From UBA1563 sp041671545 (GTDB lineage Bacteria > Bacteroidota > Ignavibacteria > Ignavibacteriales > Ignavibacteriaceae), in NCBI GenBank assembly GCA_041671545.1, contig JBAZBI010000009.1, forward strand, positions 62,001-126,000: DNA of 64,000 nt. Direction: 5' to 3'. Position 1 is the stretch's first letter. Each line of letters opens with the position of its first letter. This document shows, piece after piece, positions 44,152 through 53,765 of the stretch. The position numbers were made by a program, and so were the translations under genes. The notes under the pieces were generated by a model. That model was not told the origin of the DNA. It did not search any database and saw only the letters and a list, made by a program, of their open reading frames with translations.

Positions 44152-45099
44152 TTATTTTGAGAACAAGGAGAACTGTGAAGCTTTTGACACTGCTCCTTCC
44201 TTTTGTCTATCGTCATACAATTTTCCAATTTCTGCTCCAACTATAAAAACTACCGCTGAGTAATAGATCCAAAACGCAATTACAACAACTATTACGTACG
44301 TTCCATAAATTTTACCCAACGTAGCGAAATTATAAATATAAAAACCGAAAATTTGTTTTGCGATCTCCCATAAAATCGCCGCCCAAATAGCTCCAAAACG
44401 CACTCCCCTCTTAGAGATTTTTTTGGTTGGAACAAACCTATAGAGCCAGGAAAAAAGTGCGAAAATCAAAATGACAGCCAGCATCGAGGTAAATGCCTTT
44501 TGAAAGATACCATATTGAAGAAACTCAAATACTCCAAATTGTTCCGAAGCCTGACGAAGAATATCGATCAGTGGTAAAAAAACTGTGGCAATAAGAAAAA
44601 CCAAAATGATTATGATGATTGAAATAAAATCTCTCAAGTATCCAAGCAGAAAATTAATATCCTCTGACGCCCCGAAAATTTTATTCAGCACCGTTCTTAA
44701 ACTACTTAAGAAGCCGCTCGCAGCAAAGAAAAGTCCGATGACACCAATAAATCCAACAATGTTGCGGTACTCGATAACTTCATTTATCCTTTTGTACAAA
44801 ACATTCTTTGCAAAATCTGCATAAACTGCATAGGGAATAATTGTATCAATAAGATGATTGATCTGAATTTCTACTGCGGAAGATTCTAAAAAATATCCGA
44901 GCATCCAAAAAATGATAAGATTAAAGGGAATGATACAAACGAATAACGAGAACGCTAATCCTCCCGCAAAAAGAAAAAGATGATGCCGTTCCGTGTTCTC
45001 GTACAAACCAATAGCATAATGTTTCACCGCATCAACAAAACTTTTAAAATCGGGGGAGATTCTATAAAGTAGCGTGAATTTTTTAAAATATCCTAACAT
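44152..45099 (-). CDS. YihY/BrkB family inner-membrane protein
   Basis: The 315-residue product has six or so hydrophobic segments and the family pattern around HHLFLFAGGLAFSLFVCIIP and GIWAAILWEIAKQIF-like stretches. Old annotations as RNase BN are not supported for this family. It converges with the barrel-protein gene (15 bases). Function is unknown; it may transport a small molecule. Confidence 0.85.
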   Translation of the reverse strand: MLGYFKKFTLLYRISPDFKSFVDAVKHYAIGLYENTERHHLFLFAGGLAFSLFVCIIPFNLIIFWMLGYFLESSAVEIQINHLIDTIIPYAVYADFAKNVLYKRINEVIEYRNIVGFIGVIGLFFAASGFLSSLRTVLNKIFGASEDINFLLGYLRDFISIIIIILVFLIATVFLPLIDILRQASEQFGVFEFLQYGIFQKAFTSMLAVILIFALFSWLYRFVPTKKISKRGVRFGAIWAAILWEIAKQIFGFYIYNFATLGKIYGTYVIVVVIAFWIYYSAVVFIVGAEIGKLYDDRQKEGAVSKASQFSLFSK

Positions 45100-45115
45100 A
45101 AAGAGTTTAAAATCA

Positions 45116-47338
45116 TTATTGGGGATCCATCAACTTACTAATCGTATTGTAATAGATATTTGAAAGTAAGAGTAGATTTATCTTGTTCCCATTAATTTGA
45201 AAAGATTTTCCGCCAACCTTACCGATTTGTGAAACAGGAAAATCTTTCGCTGATAAAAGTGCATCAAATTCTTCTTTCTTTTCTGGTGAGACAGAAACAA
45301 TTACACGCGACTGCGATTCTGAAAAGAAAGTGAAATCTTCCCGGGTAGCGATCTCAAGTGAAATTTCAGCGCCAAATTCTTTTGCTTCGTTCATAATACA
45401 GCATTCAGCAAGTGCAGTAATTATTCCGCCATCTGAAACATCATGCGCAGAACTAATTAACTTTTTACCAATCAATTCTAAAATGATTTCGTGTAATTGT
45501 TTTTCTTTAGATAGATCAATTCTCGGGGCATCCCCGGCAACCACTCCGTGAATTACTTTCAGATATTCGCTCCCACCAATTTCCTCAAAATCTTCACCCA
45601 GTACATAAATTAAATCATCTTCATTTTTGAAATAGGAAGTCATAATATTATTACAATCTTCAATCAGCCCAACCATTCCTATTACCGGAGTTGGATAAAC
45701 CGAAGTATCGGGAGATTCGTTATAAAAACTAACGTTTCCACCGGTAACCGGCGTATTAAAATAACGGCAGGCTTCGCCCATCCCTTCAATCGCTTTGCTG
45801 AACTGCCAATAAATTTCCGGTTTGTACGGATTTCCGAAATTCAGACAATTCGTAATTGCAAGAGGAGTTCCGCCGCTGCAAACAACATTTCGCGCTGATT
45901 CTGCAACGGCAATCTTTGTTCCTTCTTTCGGATTGAGGTAAACATATCTTCCGTTGCAATCCGTTTTCATCACTAATGCTTTGTTCGTTCCTTTTATACG
46001 TACAACTGCCGCATCGCATCCGGGACCAACAACCGTATTCGTCCGCACCATTGAATCGTACTGCTCATACACCCATTTTTTAGAAACGATGTTAGGAGAG
46101 GAAAAAACTTTTAAAAATGTTTCTGATATGTTTTCCGGTTTATGGATTTCATTTAAAGGATAATTTTTTGTTTCAAAAAGATATGTCGGCTCAGCAGTTT
46201 CCCGATAATAAACCGGTGCGCCGCCGCCGAGAACCAATTCGTATGCAGGTAATTCGGCTTTTTTTTCGCCGAGATATTCGATTTCTAATTTGCCATCATT
46301 TGTAACGACACCAATGGTTTCGCAGTGCAAATCCCATTTTTCAAAAATTTCTTTTACTCTATTTTCTTTTCCTTTTTTGGCTACCACAAGCATTCGCTCC
46401 TGGCTTTCGGAAAGCATAATTTCGTAAGCGGACATTCCCGCTTCGCGCAGCGGAACTTTTGAGAGGTCGATCTTCATTCCCGATTTTCCCTTTGCACTCA
46501 TCTCCGATGTAGAACAGGAAATTCCGGCGGCTCCCATATCTTGAATTCCAATTATCAAACCTTCTCTTATAATTTCCAATGAAGCTTCGAGCAAAAGTTT
46601 TTCCGTAAAAGGATCACCTACCTGCACCGAAGTTCTTTTCGCTTCTGATTCTTCAGAAATTTCAACCGACGCAAAAGTTGCTCCATGAATTCCATCTCTA
46701 CCTGTGGAAGAACCAATGATCATCACAGGATTACCTTCCCCTTCGGCAGTTGCGGAAGCGGTTTGACCAATTTTAACAATGCCGACAGCCATCGCATTAA
46801 TAAGCGGATTGCCTTGATAACATTCATCGAAATAAACTTCGCCTGCTACAGTTGGAACGCCAAAACTATTTCCGTAATCGCCGATTCCTTTTACAACTCC
46901 GTCAAATAAATAACGTGTTCTTGCATCTTTCAACGAACCAAAGCGAAGTGAATTAAGTGATGCAATTGGTCGAGCGCCCATGGTAAAAATATCACGCATA
47001 ATTCCGCCAACACCGGTTGCCGCGCCTTGATACGGCTCAACAGCAGAGGGGTGATTGTGGCTTTCAATCTTAAAAGCCACGGCTAAGCCATCGCCGATAT
47101 CAACTAATCCGGCGTTTTCTTCACCGGCGCCAACGAGCAATTTACCGCCGCTTCTTGGAAGTGTTTTTAATAGCGCGATTGAATTTTTATAGCTGCAATG
47201 TTCGCTCCACATTACACTAAAAATTCCAAGTTCCGTAAAATTTGGGGTTCGACCGAGAATCTTACAAATTTTTTCGTATTCCTCTTCGTTCAATCCATGT
47301 TCTATTGCTAATTTTAAGGTTATTTCTGGTTCTGTCAT
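45116..47338 (-). CDS. purL: Phosphoribosylformylglycinamidine synthase subunit PurL
   Basis: PurL (with PurS and PurQ elsewhere) makes formylglycinamidine ribonucleotide in purine synthesis. The 740-residue product is the small-subunit-dependent form, with MWSEHCSYKNSI and the SHNHPSAVEPYQGAATGVGG motif (catalytic and nucleotide-binding region). Also visible are AHDVSDGGIITALAE and the GGNVSFYNES segment. No glutaminase domain is fused, which matches the short form. Confidence 0.97.
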   Translation of the reverse strand: MTEPEITLKLAIEHGLNEEEYEKICKILGRTPNFTELGIFSVMWSEHCSYKNSIALLKTLPRSGGKLLVGAGEENAGLVDIGDGLAVAFKIESHNHPSAVEPYQGAATGVGGIMRDIFTMGARPIASLNSLRFGSLKDARTRYLFDGVVKGIGDYGNSFGVPTVAGEVYFDECYQGNPLINAMAVGIVKIGQTASATAEGEGNPVMIIGSSTGRDGIHGATFASVEISEESEAKRTSVQVGDPFTEKLLLEASLEIIREGLIIGIQDMGAAGISCSTSEMSAKGKSGMKIDLSKVPLREAGMSAYEIMLSESQERMLVVAKKGKENRVKEIFEKWDLHCETIGVVTNDGKLEIEYLGEKKAELPAYELVLGGGAPVYYRETAEPTYLFETKNYPLNEIHKPENISETFLKVFSSPNIVSKKWVYEQYDSMVRTNTVVGPGCDAAVVRIKGTNKALVMKTDCNGRYVYLNPKEGTKIAVAESARNVVCSGGTPLAITNCLNFGNPYKPEIYWQFSKAIEGMGEACRYFNTPVTGGNVSFYNESPDTSVYPTPVIGMVGLIEDCNNIMTSYFKNEDDLIYVLGEDFEEIGGSEYLKVIHGVVAGDAPRIDLSKEKQLHEIILELIGKKLISSAHDVSDGGIITALAECCIMNEAKEFGAEISLEIATREDFTFFSESQSRVIVSVSPEKKEEFDALLSAKDFPVSQIGKVGGKSFQINGNKINLLLLSNIYYNTISKLMDPQ

Positions 47339-47471
47339 ATTCTTTTCGAAGGTTAATTTTTTCTATCTAAAATATAAGGATTTAATTTAAGTTTGAATAA
47401 AAAATTAAGAACGCACGAAGGGAACTTTTGTTTAACTAACTCATCTAATTACTAAAAGAAAGGATCGAATA

Positions 47472-48074
47472 ATGAAAAAACAACTACTATTTGCGGCAAT
47501 TCTAGGACTTGCCATTACAATAACCGGTTTTGCTCAAGAAAAAGACTTGAAAGAGAAACTAAAACAAGTTGATGGGAATCCCGAAAGCATCGTTGTAAAA
47601 ACCGATAAAGGAACGGTGACTTTTGACAAAGCAGAGGCTGAAGAGTTGATGAAAATATTAAAATCGAAAAAACACGCAAAAAAGGTAGTCGTTTTTAATA
47701 GCGATGAAAATGCATGCTGTGGTGAAGATGGTGATGTTGATTTTGAAGAGTTTTCTTTTCCTCCTCATAAATTCAAATTTCTCCATAACGGTGGATTAGA
47801 CAGCAACATTAGAATTGATATTTCAGATTTTATGGATTCGTTCGGACCGAATAAAATCAATAAGAAAGTGGTAATTCAAAATAGAGACGGAAATAAAACC
47901 GTAACCGTAACTACAAAAGAGAATGGCACGGAACAAATTGAAATGTTTGAAGGTAAGGACGCTGAAAAATATATCGAAGAACACAAAAGTGACGGAGCCA
48001 AAGATGAGTCTTCATCAAAAGGAATGAAAAAGAAAGTGAAAAAGATCGTAGTGGAAGATGAAGACAAGAAATAA
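47472..48074 (+). CDS. Exported acidic protein, unknown function
   Basis: This 200-residue protein has a signal peptide (FAAILGLAITITGFAQ) and is rich in Glu, Asp and Lys. The body has the KVVVFNSDENACCGEDG segment with a CC pair and a lysine-rich C-terminus (KGMKKKVKKIVVEDEDKK). I recognise no family. It is single, and a terminator follows it. A good AAAGGATCG-like site precedes the ATG. Confidence 0.6.
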   Translation: MKKQLLFAAILGLAITITGFAQEKDLKEKLKQVDGNPESIVVKTDKGTVTFDKAEAEELMKILKSKKHAKKVVVFNSDENACCGEDGDVDFEEFSFPPHKFKFLHNGGLDSNIRIDISDFMDSFGPNKINKKVVIQNRDGNKTVTVTTKENGTEQIEMFEGKDAEKYIEEHKSDGAKDESSSKGMKKKVKKIVVEDEDKK

Positions 48075-48093
48075 TGAATAAATGAAGTGAATG

Positions 48094-48124
48094 AAATGCC
48101 GGCGTCTAGTGCCGGCATTTTTTT
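48094..48124 (+). terminator. Rho-independent terminator
   Basis: A perfect 10-bp stem (AAATGCCGGC / GCCGGCATTT) with a 7-base loop starts 20 bases after the exported protein's stop codon and is followed by TTTT. It ends the plus-strand transcript. Confidence 0.9.
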
Positions 48125-48127
48125 GAA

Positions 48128-48832
48128 TTAAAATTTTAAATACTCTTCCCAAATTTTGAAAAGTTTATAGGTAGCAACAATATCCTTTCCGCAGTAAACA
48201 GCAATATCTTTAATTCTTCCCGCCTGATATAAATTCTGTACTTCCATTCCCGAAACTTCGTGAGATTTTGGAGATTTCACTCCGAACGCATGACAATAAA
48301 AATCGAGATTAAACTTTCGTGTGGCACTGTAAAAAGTAAATTGTTCTAGTAGATCGACATGAAGTTTGGTATCATAGCGGTATCCCATAAAGTTCTTGGG
48401 TGGTTTAACTTTTAACATTGCGGACCGCATCATTAAAAAGGGAATATCAAAATTTCTCCCGTTGAATGTGATCACCTGGTCGGTTTTTTCCATCACGCCC
48501 CAAAATCTTTCAAGCATAATTTTTTCCGGAAAACCCTTATAAACGATCTTTCCATCTTCGGATTGCCATTCTTCATCCGTTTCACTCTCATAATAAACGA
48601 AAGATTTTTCATTCTGCACGTCAAACATTCCGATAGCAACTACTTTAGCCGTGTATGGATAAAGGCTTAAAAATCTTTCTGCATCATCACTCTTTTGTTG
48701 ACGGACATTTTCGTCAGTTTCTTTCAGAGCTTCGCGAAGCAAATATTCCTGCTGACTTTCCGCAAGATCAGCCAGTTTGCACCCGCTTGTTTCAATATCA
48801 AAAACGATTTGTCTCTTTGATTTTGCTGCCAT
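48128..48832 (-). CDS. Predicted 3'-5' exonuclease (PolB-exonuclease-like)
   Basis: This 234-residue DEDD-type nuclease has VFDIETSG near the start (metal-binding D and E), ITFNGRNFDIPFLMM in the middle and VYCGKDIVATYKLF at the end, matching the Exo I, II and III motifs. It is related to the proofreading domain of family B polymerases. It is the last gene of a minus-strand set that includes the thioesterase. Confidence 0.85.
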   Translation of the reverse strand: MAAKSKRQIVFDIETSGCKLADLAESQQEYLLREALKETDENVRQQKSDDAERFLSLYPYTAKVVAIGMFDVQNEKSFVYYESETDEEWQSEDGKIVYKGFPEKIMLERFWGVMEKTDQVITFNGRNFDIPFLMMRSAMLKVKPPKNFMGYRYDTKLHVDLLEQFTFYSATRKFNLDFYCHAFGVKSPKSHEVSGMEVQNLYQAGRIKDIAVYCGKDIVATYKLFKIWEEYLKF

Positions 48833-48858
48833 ACGAACCTCCTAAATTAAATATTTCC

Positions 48859-49302
48859 TTATCTTAAAATTTTTACATCCGGTTCATAATTTTTTACCAC
48901 ATCAATCATGTGTTGTTTTATGCTGATCGGAGTTTTTGTTTTCGCATCCACGTGAACAAAAACTCCAGCGCCGTCGGCAACTATCTCGCCGGTTTTATCT
49001 TTTATAATGATATGCTCAAATCCGTAAGAAGAATTTTTTATAAATGAAATGCGGCTGTGGATCACTAATTTTTCGTCATAAAATCCGTGAGACTTATAAT
49101 TGATTTCATTCCTCACCATAAAATAAACATCGCCGTCGGTAAAAATTCCAGCTTCAGGAAGCAAACCTAAATCTTTTATATATTGAAGACGGGCGTATTC
49201 AAAGTAGTTCAGATAAACAGCATTATTACAAACGCCAAGCATATCAACTTCGTGAAATCGTACGGTAACGGAAGTGCGGTGTTTAAAATCTTTAATCTCC
49301 AT
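48859..49302 (-). CDS. Acyl-CoA thioesterase (4HBT fold)
   Basis: This 147-residue hot-dog fold protein has the catalytic-type segment VRFHEVDMLGVCNNAVYLNYFE, with the Asp of 4-hydroxybenzoyl-CoA thioesterases. Substrate is not evident; YbgC-type acyl-CoA thioesterase is the closest picture. It starts 3 bases after ltaE ends. Confidence 0.85.
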   Translation of the reverse strand: MEIKDFKHRTSVTVRFHEVDMLGVCNNAVYLNYFEYARLQYIKDLGLLPEAGIFTDGDVYFMVRNEINYKSHGFYDEKLVIHSRISFIKNSSYGFEHIIIKDKTGEIVADGAGVFVHVDAKTKTPISIKQHMIDVVKNYEPDVKILR

Positions 49303-49305
49303 TTA

Positions 49306-50337
49306 TTACTCAAAAACCTCTTCAAGGATTTGTTTTGCTTTTTCTATTTCCTCAAAGCTAACATCAAGGTGAGTTACTGCGCGCAATGCTGTTGCTGTTC
49401 CAACCGAAAAGAGTACACCTTTCTCTTTACATTTTGCTTGAGCTTCTTCCACACTCATCGTAAGCGGTTCAAAAATAATAATGTTGGTTTGAACAGCTTC
49501 CATGTTCACTTTTAATTTTGGATTTGCGGCAATACTTTGCGCAAGTATCTGCGCTTTTTCATGATCTTCTTTTAATCTTTCTTTATTATTTTTCAAAGCA
49601 AACAATCCGGCAGCAGCAAGAAATCCGGCTTGACGCATTCCTCCACCCCAAGCTTTTCTTACACGAAATGCTTTATCGATAAACTCTTTTGATCCGGCGA
49701 TGATAGAACCAACCGGAGCGCCCAATCCCTTTGACAAACAGCAAGAAACGGTATCGAAGTGTGAAGCATATTCAGCAACAGAAATTCCGGTTGCGGCGGA
49801 AGCATTCCAAATTCTCGCTCCATCAAGATGAAAAAAGAGATTATGTTTCTTCGCTACATTTTTTAATGCAATAATATTTTCGAGTGGATGAATTGCACCG
49901 CTGGCGCGGTTGTGAGTGTTTTCAACTTCAATAACTTTAGTGCGGGGCATATAATAAGCGCTCACGGGACGTATTGCAGCTTCAGCTTGTGCCGGAGAAA
50001 ATACACCGAGTTTTCCCTCAACCGGATAAATTTGTATCCCGCTTAAAGCAGAAGGAGAACCGGATTCATAATTAAAAATGTGCGCATTTCTTTCGCAAAT
50101 AACTTCATCGCCGGGATTAGTTAATACATTTAAACAGATTTGATTTCCCATCACTCCCGAAGAAACAAACAGAGCGGCTTCTTTTCCAAGAAGTTCTGCT
50201 GCGAATCGTTCAAGTTCATTTACAGTAGGGTCTTCTTTGAAAACATCGTCTCCAACTTCAGCTTCATACATGGCTTTACGCATTTCGGCAGATGGTTTGG
50301 TGACGGTATCGCTGCGGAGGTCAATTAATTTATTCAC
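49306..50337 (-). CDS. ltaE: Low-specificity L-threonine aldolase
   Basis: LtaE cleaves threonine to glycine and acetaldehyde with pyridoxal phosphate. The 343-residue product has IDLRSDTVTKPSAEMRKAM at the start, the LDGARIWNASAATG segment, and the lysine in CCLSKGLGAPVGS for PLP. It starts with GTG (50335-50337), sharing TAGTG with the preceding Uma2 stop codon. Confidence 0.93.
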   Translation of the reverse strand: MNKLIDLRSDTVTKPSAEMRKAMYEAEVGDDVFKEDPTVNELERFAAELLGKEAALFVSSGVMGNQICLNVLTNPGDEVICERNAHIFNYESGSPSALSGIQIYPVEGKLGVFSPAQAEAAIRPVSAYYMPRTKVIEVENTHNRASGAIHPLENIIALKNVAKKHNLFFHLDGARIWNASAATGISVAEYASHFDTVSCCLSKGLGAPVGSIIAGSKEFIDKAFRVRKAWGGGMRQAGFLAAAGLFALKNNKERLKEDHEKAQILAQSIAANPKLKVNMEAVQTNIIIFEPLTMSVEEAQAKCKEKGVLFSVGTATALRAVTHLDVSFEEIEKAKQILEEVFE

Positions 50338-50909
50338 TATTTAAATTCCACTTTATGGTAAATTTCTTTCAGCTCAATTTCACATCCAATTGAAGTGAAC
50401 TGTGCTCTCGAATCAATTCCGTTCACCTCCGAATAAAGCCATTTGCCGTCCTGCTGTTTTAAAAACTGTTCGACTTTTGGTTTTTCCTGACTTACAAGTA
50501 CATACTCTTGCAGGGATTCCAACGTACGGTAATGTTCAAACTTTTTCCCGCGATCATAACTTTCGGTTGACTCGGAAAGGATTTCAATAACTAACTTCGG
50601 ATTTATAAGTATGTCGAATTCATCGTCTTCAAATTTTTCATCACCACAAACAACCGAAATGTCGGGATAAGCATAAAGTCCTGAAGAGCTTATTTTAACT
50701 TTCATATCGCTTCCATAAATCAGGCAACTTTTGTTTTTGAGATGCGCCCCAATATTGATAATCAAGTTCGATGATATTTTATTGTGAGTTTTTCCGGCTC
50801 CTGCCAACGCAAACATCTCGCCGTTAAAATATTCGCTCTTAAATTCAGCTTTTCTTTCTATCTCCAAATATTCTTTCGGAGTAACAAATGCTTTCTTTTT
50901 CGGTATCAT
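50337..50909 (-). CDS. Uma2-family (DUF820) endonuclease-like protein
   Basis: This 190-residue protein has the PD-(D/E)xK-like Uma2 fold, with YAYPDISVVCGDEKF (Asp) and PKLVIEILSESTESYDRGKK (Glu and Lys). Such genes are common in cyanobacteria and allied phyla; their function is unknown. It is embedded in a housekeeping set, upstream of ltaE with one-base overlap. Confidence 0.85.
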   Translation of the reverse strand: MIPKKKAFVTPKEYLEIERKAEFKSEYFNGEMFALAGAGKTHNKISSNLIINIGAHLKNKSCLIYGSDMKVKISSSGLYAYPDISVVCGDEKFEDDEFDILINPKLVIEILSESTESYDRGKKFEHYRTLESLQEYVLVSQEKPKVEQFLKQQDGKWLYSEVNGIDSRAQFTSIGCEIELKEIYHKVEFK

Positions 50910-50950
50910 AAAAACCTCTTCTCATTTTACTTTCAGCAAAAATAACAACA

Positions 50951-52669
50951 TTAAAAAAGGGAAACAACATTACTTTTACCGTCCTTAAATTTTCCTTTCA
51001 ACTTGAACAAAATAAAAATTCCGAAAATCCATAAAGATATTACACTGCTTGTAACCGGAATTATAAAAGGATGAAGCGTGTAAAAAGTTTTTTCGTTATT
51101 CAAACTTACGTTGCCGACTAAAACATCTTTGGTGTACATTTTTGTACCGGCAACCGTAACTCCCAATGGGTTGATGATGCAACTTATTCCGCCGTTAGCT
51201 GCACGGACAACACTTCTTCTGTTTTCTACCGCACGTAAAACAGAAATTTCTTTATGCTGATAAGGTCCGCTTGTGTTGCCATACCAGCTATCATTTGTAA
51301 CTACCGCAATCATCTCAGAACCGCGCTGTGCAAAGGCTGCGATGAGCTCGGGAAATATTGATTCGTAGCAAACTACAGCGTTGATGTTGGTTGTTAGTAG
51401 TTGGTTGTTAGTTGGTTGCGTATTTCCAAATTCGTAATTCGCAGGCGGCGGACTAATTCCTAATTTGAAATTAGAAGTATCTCGTCCAATGTTCCAACCA
51501 CCGAGACCAACTCCCCATTTTATTAAATCACCGAGAAAAGGTAATTGATCGGCAAATGGTGTATGTTCTCCAAAGGGAACAAGTTTCATTTTACCATAGG
51601 CTTGGATCCGCATACTATCTGGATTGAATAGAAGAATTGCGTTATAATTGGTATAGTAAAATTTTCCCGCGGCACTGTATTTTGCATCTACTGGAGCTTT
51701 AGAGCTATCAAAATAAGCAATAAAGTTCGGCATGCCGGTTAAAAGAGGAATATGAAAATTATTAACAAAATTTCTGATCGAATCCCGTGTTTGGAAGTAT
51801 TCGCCTGAGAGAAGATAAACGGGAAGAGCGGTTTCAGGCCAGATGATTAATTCCGCTTTTTTTGCAACAGCATTACGAGACAAGTCAAGATACATGCTTG
51901 TGATCTCATCCAAATTTCCACCGGACCATTTTTCATATGGATCTAAATTCGGTTGGATCAGTCCAACTTTGATTTTCTTTTTACTCTCCTTAAACGAATT
52001 TACTTTAATCACTCCATAAACAATTGGAAGGATAAACAATAGCAGAGCAACCGCAAATGGTAGTTTGTAATTGTTCTTTTTAAGATAATGCCGGTAACTG
52101 ATGAAGAAAAAAAGATTGATGAATAGGATGATAAGGGAAAGGCCATACACACCAAGCACATCAGCAATTTGAATAAAGTGTAAAAATTTTGATTGCGAAT
52201 TCCCCAAAGTGAGCCAAGGAAACTGGAAATCAGTGAGTGAATAACAGTATTCATAGCACACCCAAAAGAAAGGCAAGAGAAGCATTGCAACCTTTCTTGA
52301 AAAGGATTTTAACGCGAAATAGTAAAGCGTTGAACCAATGAGAAAAAGAAGCGGATTAAAAAACAAAAGCACAAATCCGGAAAGCATTAAAAAATAATCT
52401 TTGCCCACCGTAAAACCGCCGACCCAATAAACAGTAAGTAACGAAAAGACAAACGCCATGAAATAGGTTGCACGATTTATTTCTGCGAGCGTTTCTCTCC
52501 TTTCAAGTACGATAAAGTAAGGGATCAATCCTACAAAAATCAAAAAATGAAATGAGATTGGTGGAAAAGCTAACGCGAGAAGAAGTCCGCTTAATGAAAG
52601 GAGTAAAAGGTCTTTCCGTTTCTCAGATTTTTCTTCGGCAGTAAGTTTTTTTTTTTGAAATAAACGCAA
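50951..52669 (-). CDS. lnt: Apolipoprotein N-acyltransferase
   Basis: Lnt N-acylates lipoproteins in the inner membrane. The 572-residue product has several membrane segments in the first 200 residues. The nitrilase-like domain shows the catalytic triad: Glu in WPETALPV, Lys in GKMKLVPFGEHTPF, Cys in AVVCYESIFPEL. A short low-complexity insert (QPTNNQLLTTN) lies just before the cysteine region. Start is TTG at 52667-52669 with a GGAAGGG site before it. It is consistent with the lipoproteins of this window. Confidence 0.95.
   Translation of the reverse strand: MRLFQKKKLTAEEKSEKRKDLLLLSLSGLLLALAFPPISFHFLIFVGLIPYFIVLERRETLAEINRATYFMAFVFSLLTVYWVGGFTVGKDYFLMLSGFVLLFFNPLLFLIGSTLYYFALKSFSRKVAMLLLPFFWVCYEYCYSLTDFQFPWLTLGNSQSKFLHFIQIADVLGVYGLSLIILFINLFFFISYRHYLKKNNYKLPFAVALLLFILPIVYGVIKVNSFKESKKKIKVGLIQPNLDPYEKWSGGNLDEITSMYLDLSRNAVAKKAELIIWPETALPVYLLSGEYFQTRDSIRNFVNNFHIPLLTGMPNFIAYFDSSKAPVDAKYSAAGKFYYTNYNAILLFNPDSMRIQAYGKMKLVPFGEHTPFADQLPFLGDLIKWGVGLGGWNIGRDTSNFKLGISPPPANYEFGNTQPTNNQLLTTNINAVVCYESIFPELIAAFAQRGSEMIAVVTNDSWYGNTSGPYQHKEISVLRAVENRRSVVRAANGGISCIINPLGVTVAGTKMYTKDVLVGNVSLNNEKTFYTLHPFIIPVTSSVISLWIFGIFILFKLKGKFKDGKSNVVSLF
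51385..51418 (+). repeat. Low-complexity repeat inside lnt
   Basis: A degenerate 11-base repeat of TTGGTTGTTAG type lies inside the lnt reading frame and encodes the Asn/Thr/Gln-rich insert QPTNNQLLTTN. The same type of simple repeat is common between genes in such genomes. The frame is kept. Confidence 0.6.
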
Positions 52670-52670
52670 A

Positions 52671-53273
52671 TTAACCCTTCCTCTTTAACAAATATTTAAC
52701 TAAAAAATAGATCGCGATGATAGCAGTGATTATTAAAATTCCCTTTGTGTAAGTAGAAAGGAAATAATCGATGGTTGACAAATTGTAACCGAAAAGAATT
52801 CCGAGTCCCAACAAAATTGCGTTCCATACCAATGTGCCGACCGATGAAAAAATTATGGTGCGCCGCAGGTTCAATTCTGACAATCCGGCAAAAAAAGAAA
52901 TAACTGCACGAATTCCGGAAAGAAATCGATTGAAAAGAATTAGTGCATAACCGTACTTCACAAACCACTGCTCAGCTTTAATCACCGATTCAGGTGAAAT
53001 AAATTTTAACTTCCCCGTATGAATTAATTTTCTGTCGGTTTGAAGTCCTATGTAATAAAGCGCCATAAACCCTATTTCACTTCCAATTGTTGAAAGAACT
53101 AATGCGGCAAAAAAATTGATGGTTCCATTTACAATAAGTGATCCGGCAAGAACCACAACAATATCGCTAGGAGAGGGCGGAAAAAGGTTTTCGATCAACG
53201 GAATAAGTATGACCAAACTATAAATTAAAAGTGGATCGTAAGAAGAAAGTGATGTAAAAATATGTTCAAACAT
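52671..53273 (-). CDS. DedA-family membrane protein
   Basis: This 200-residue DedA protein has about four to six hydrophobic segments, the VIKAEQWFVKYGYALILFNRFL segment and the GIRAVISFFAGLSEL motif with the conserved Arg. DedA proteins are suggested to move lipid carriers. It follows ispF directly. Confidence 0.9.
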   Translation of the reverse strand: MFEHIFTSLSSYDPLLIYSLVILIPLIENLFPPSPSDIVVVLAGSLIVNGTINFFAALVLSTIGSEIGFMALYYIGLQTDRKLIHTGKLKFISPESVIKAEQWFVKYGYALILFNRFLSGIRAVISFFAGLSELNLRRTIIFSSVGTLVWNAILLGLGILFGYNLSTIDYFLSTYTKGILIITAIIAIYFLVKYLLKRKG

Positions 53274-53765
53274 TTAGGAATTTCTTTTAGCAAGTAAAAC
53301 GGAAGCAAACGCGGCGGCGCCTTCTTCTCTTCCGGTAAAACCTAATTTTTCTGTAGTCGTGGCTTTTATGGAAACTTGATTCATCTCAACATTTAGAATG
53401 TCTGCTATTACTGAAGTCATCTTTTCAACAAACGGAAGGATTTTTGGTTTCTCGAGTAAAAGAGTTGCATCAAGGTTGGAGACTTCGTATTCATGCTGAT
53501 TTATCAACTCATTTACGTGGCGAAGTAATAACTTGGAATCAATATCCTTAAATCTCGCATCGTCATTCGGGAAATGTTTTCCAATATCTCCAAGCGCAAG
53601 AGCCCCAAGCATTGCATCGCAAATAGCATGGAGAAGCACATCTGCGTCCGAATGCCCGAGTAATCCTTTATGAAAAGGAATTTCAATTCCGCCGAGAAAG
53701 AGTTTTCTTCCTTCGGCAAATTGATGAACGTCGAAACCGTTTCCTATTCTAATTTGTTGTTTCAC
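53274..53765 (-). CDS. ispF: 2-C-methyl-D-erythritol 2,4-cyclodiphosphate synthase
   Basis: IspF is a non-mevalonate isoprenoid enzyme. The 163-residue product has the zinc-binding GFDVHQF, HSDADVLLHAICDAMLGALA and GDIGKHFPN motifs and ends with REEGAAAFASVLL. Start is GTG (53763-53765), sharing one base with the acyP stop. Confidence 0.96.
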   Translation of the reverse strand: MKQQIRIGNGFDVHQFAEGRKLFLGGIEIPFHKGLLGHSDADVLLHAICDAMLGALALGDIGKHFPNDDARFKDIDSKLLLRHVNELINQHEYEVSNLDATLLLEKPKILPFVEKMTSVIADILNVEMNQVSIKATTTEKLGFTGREEGAAAFASVLLAKRNS

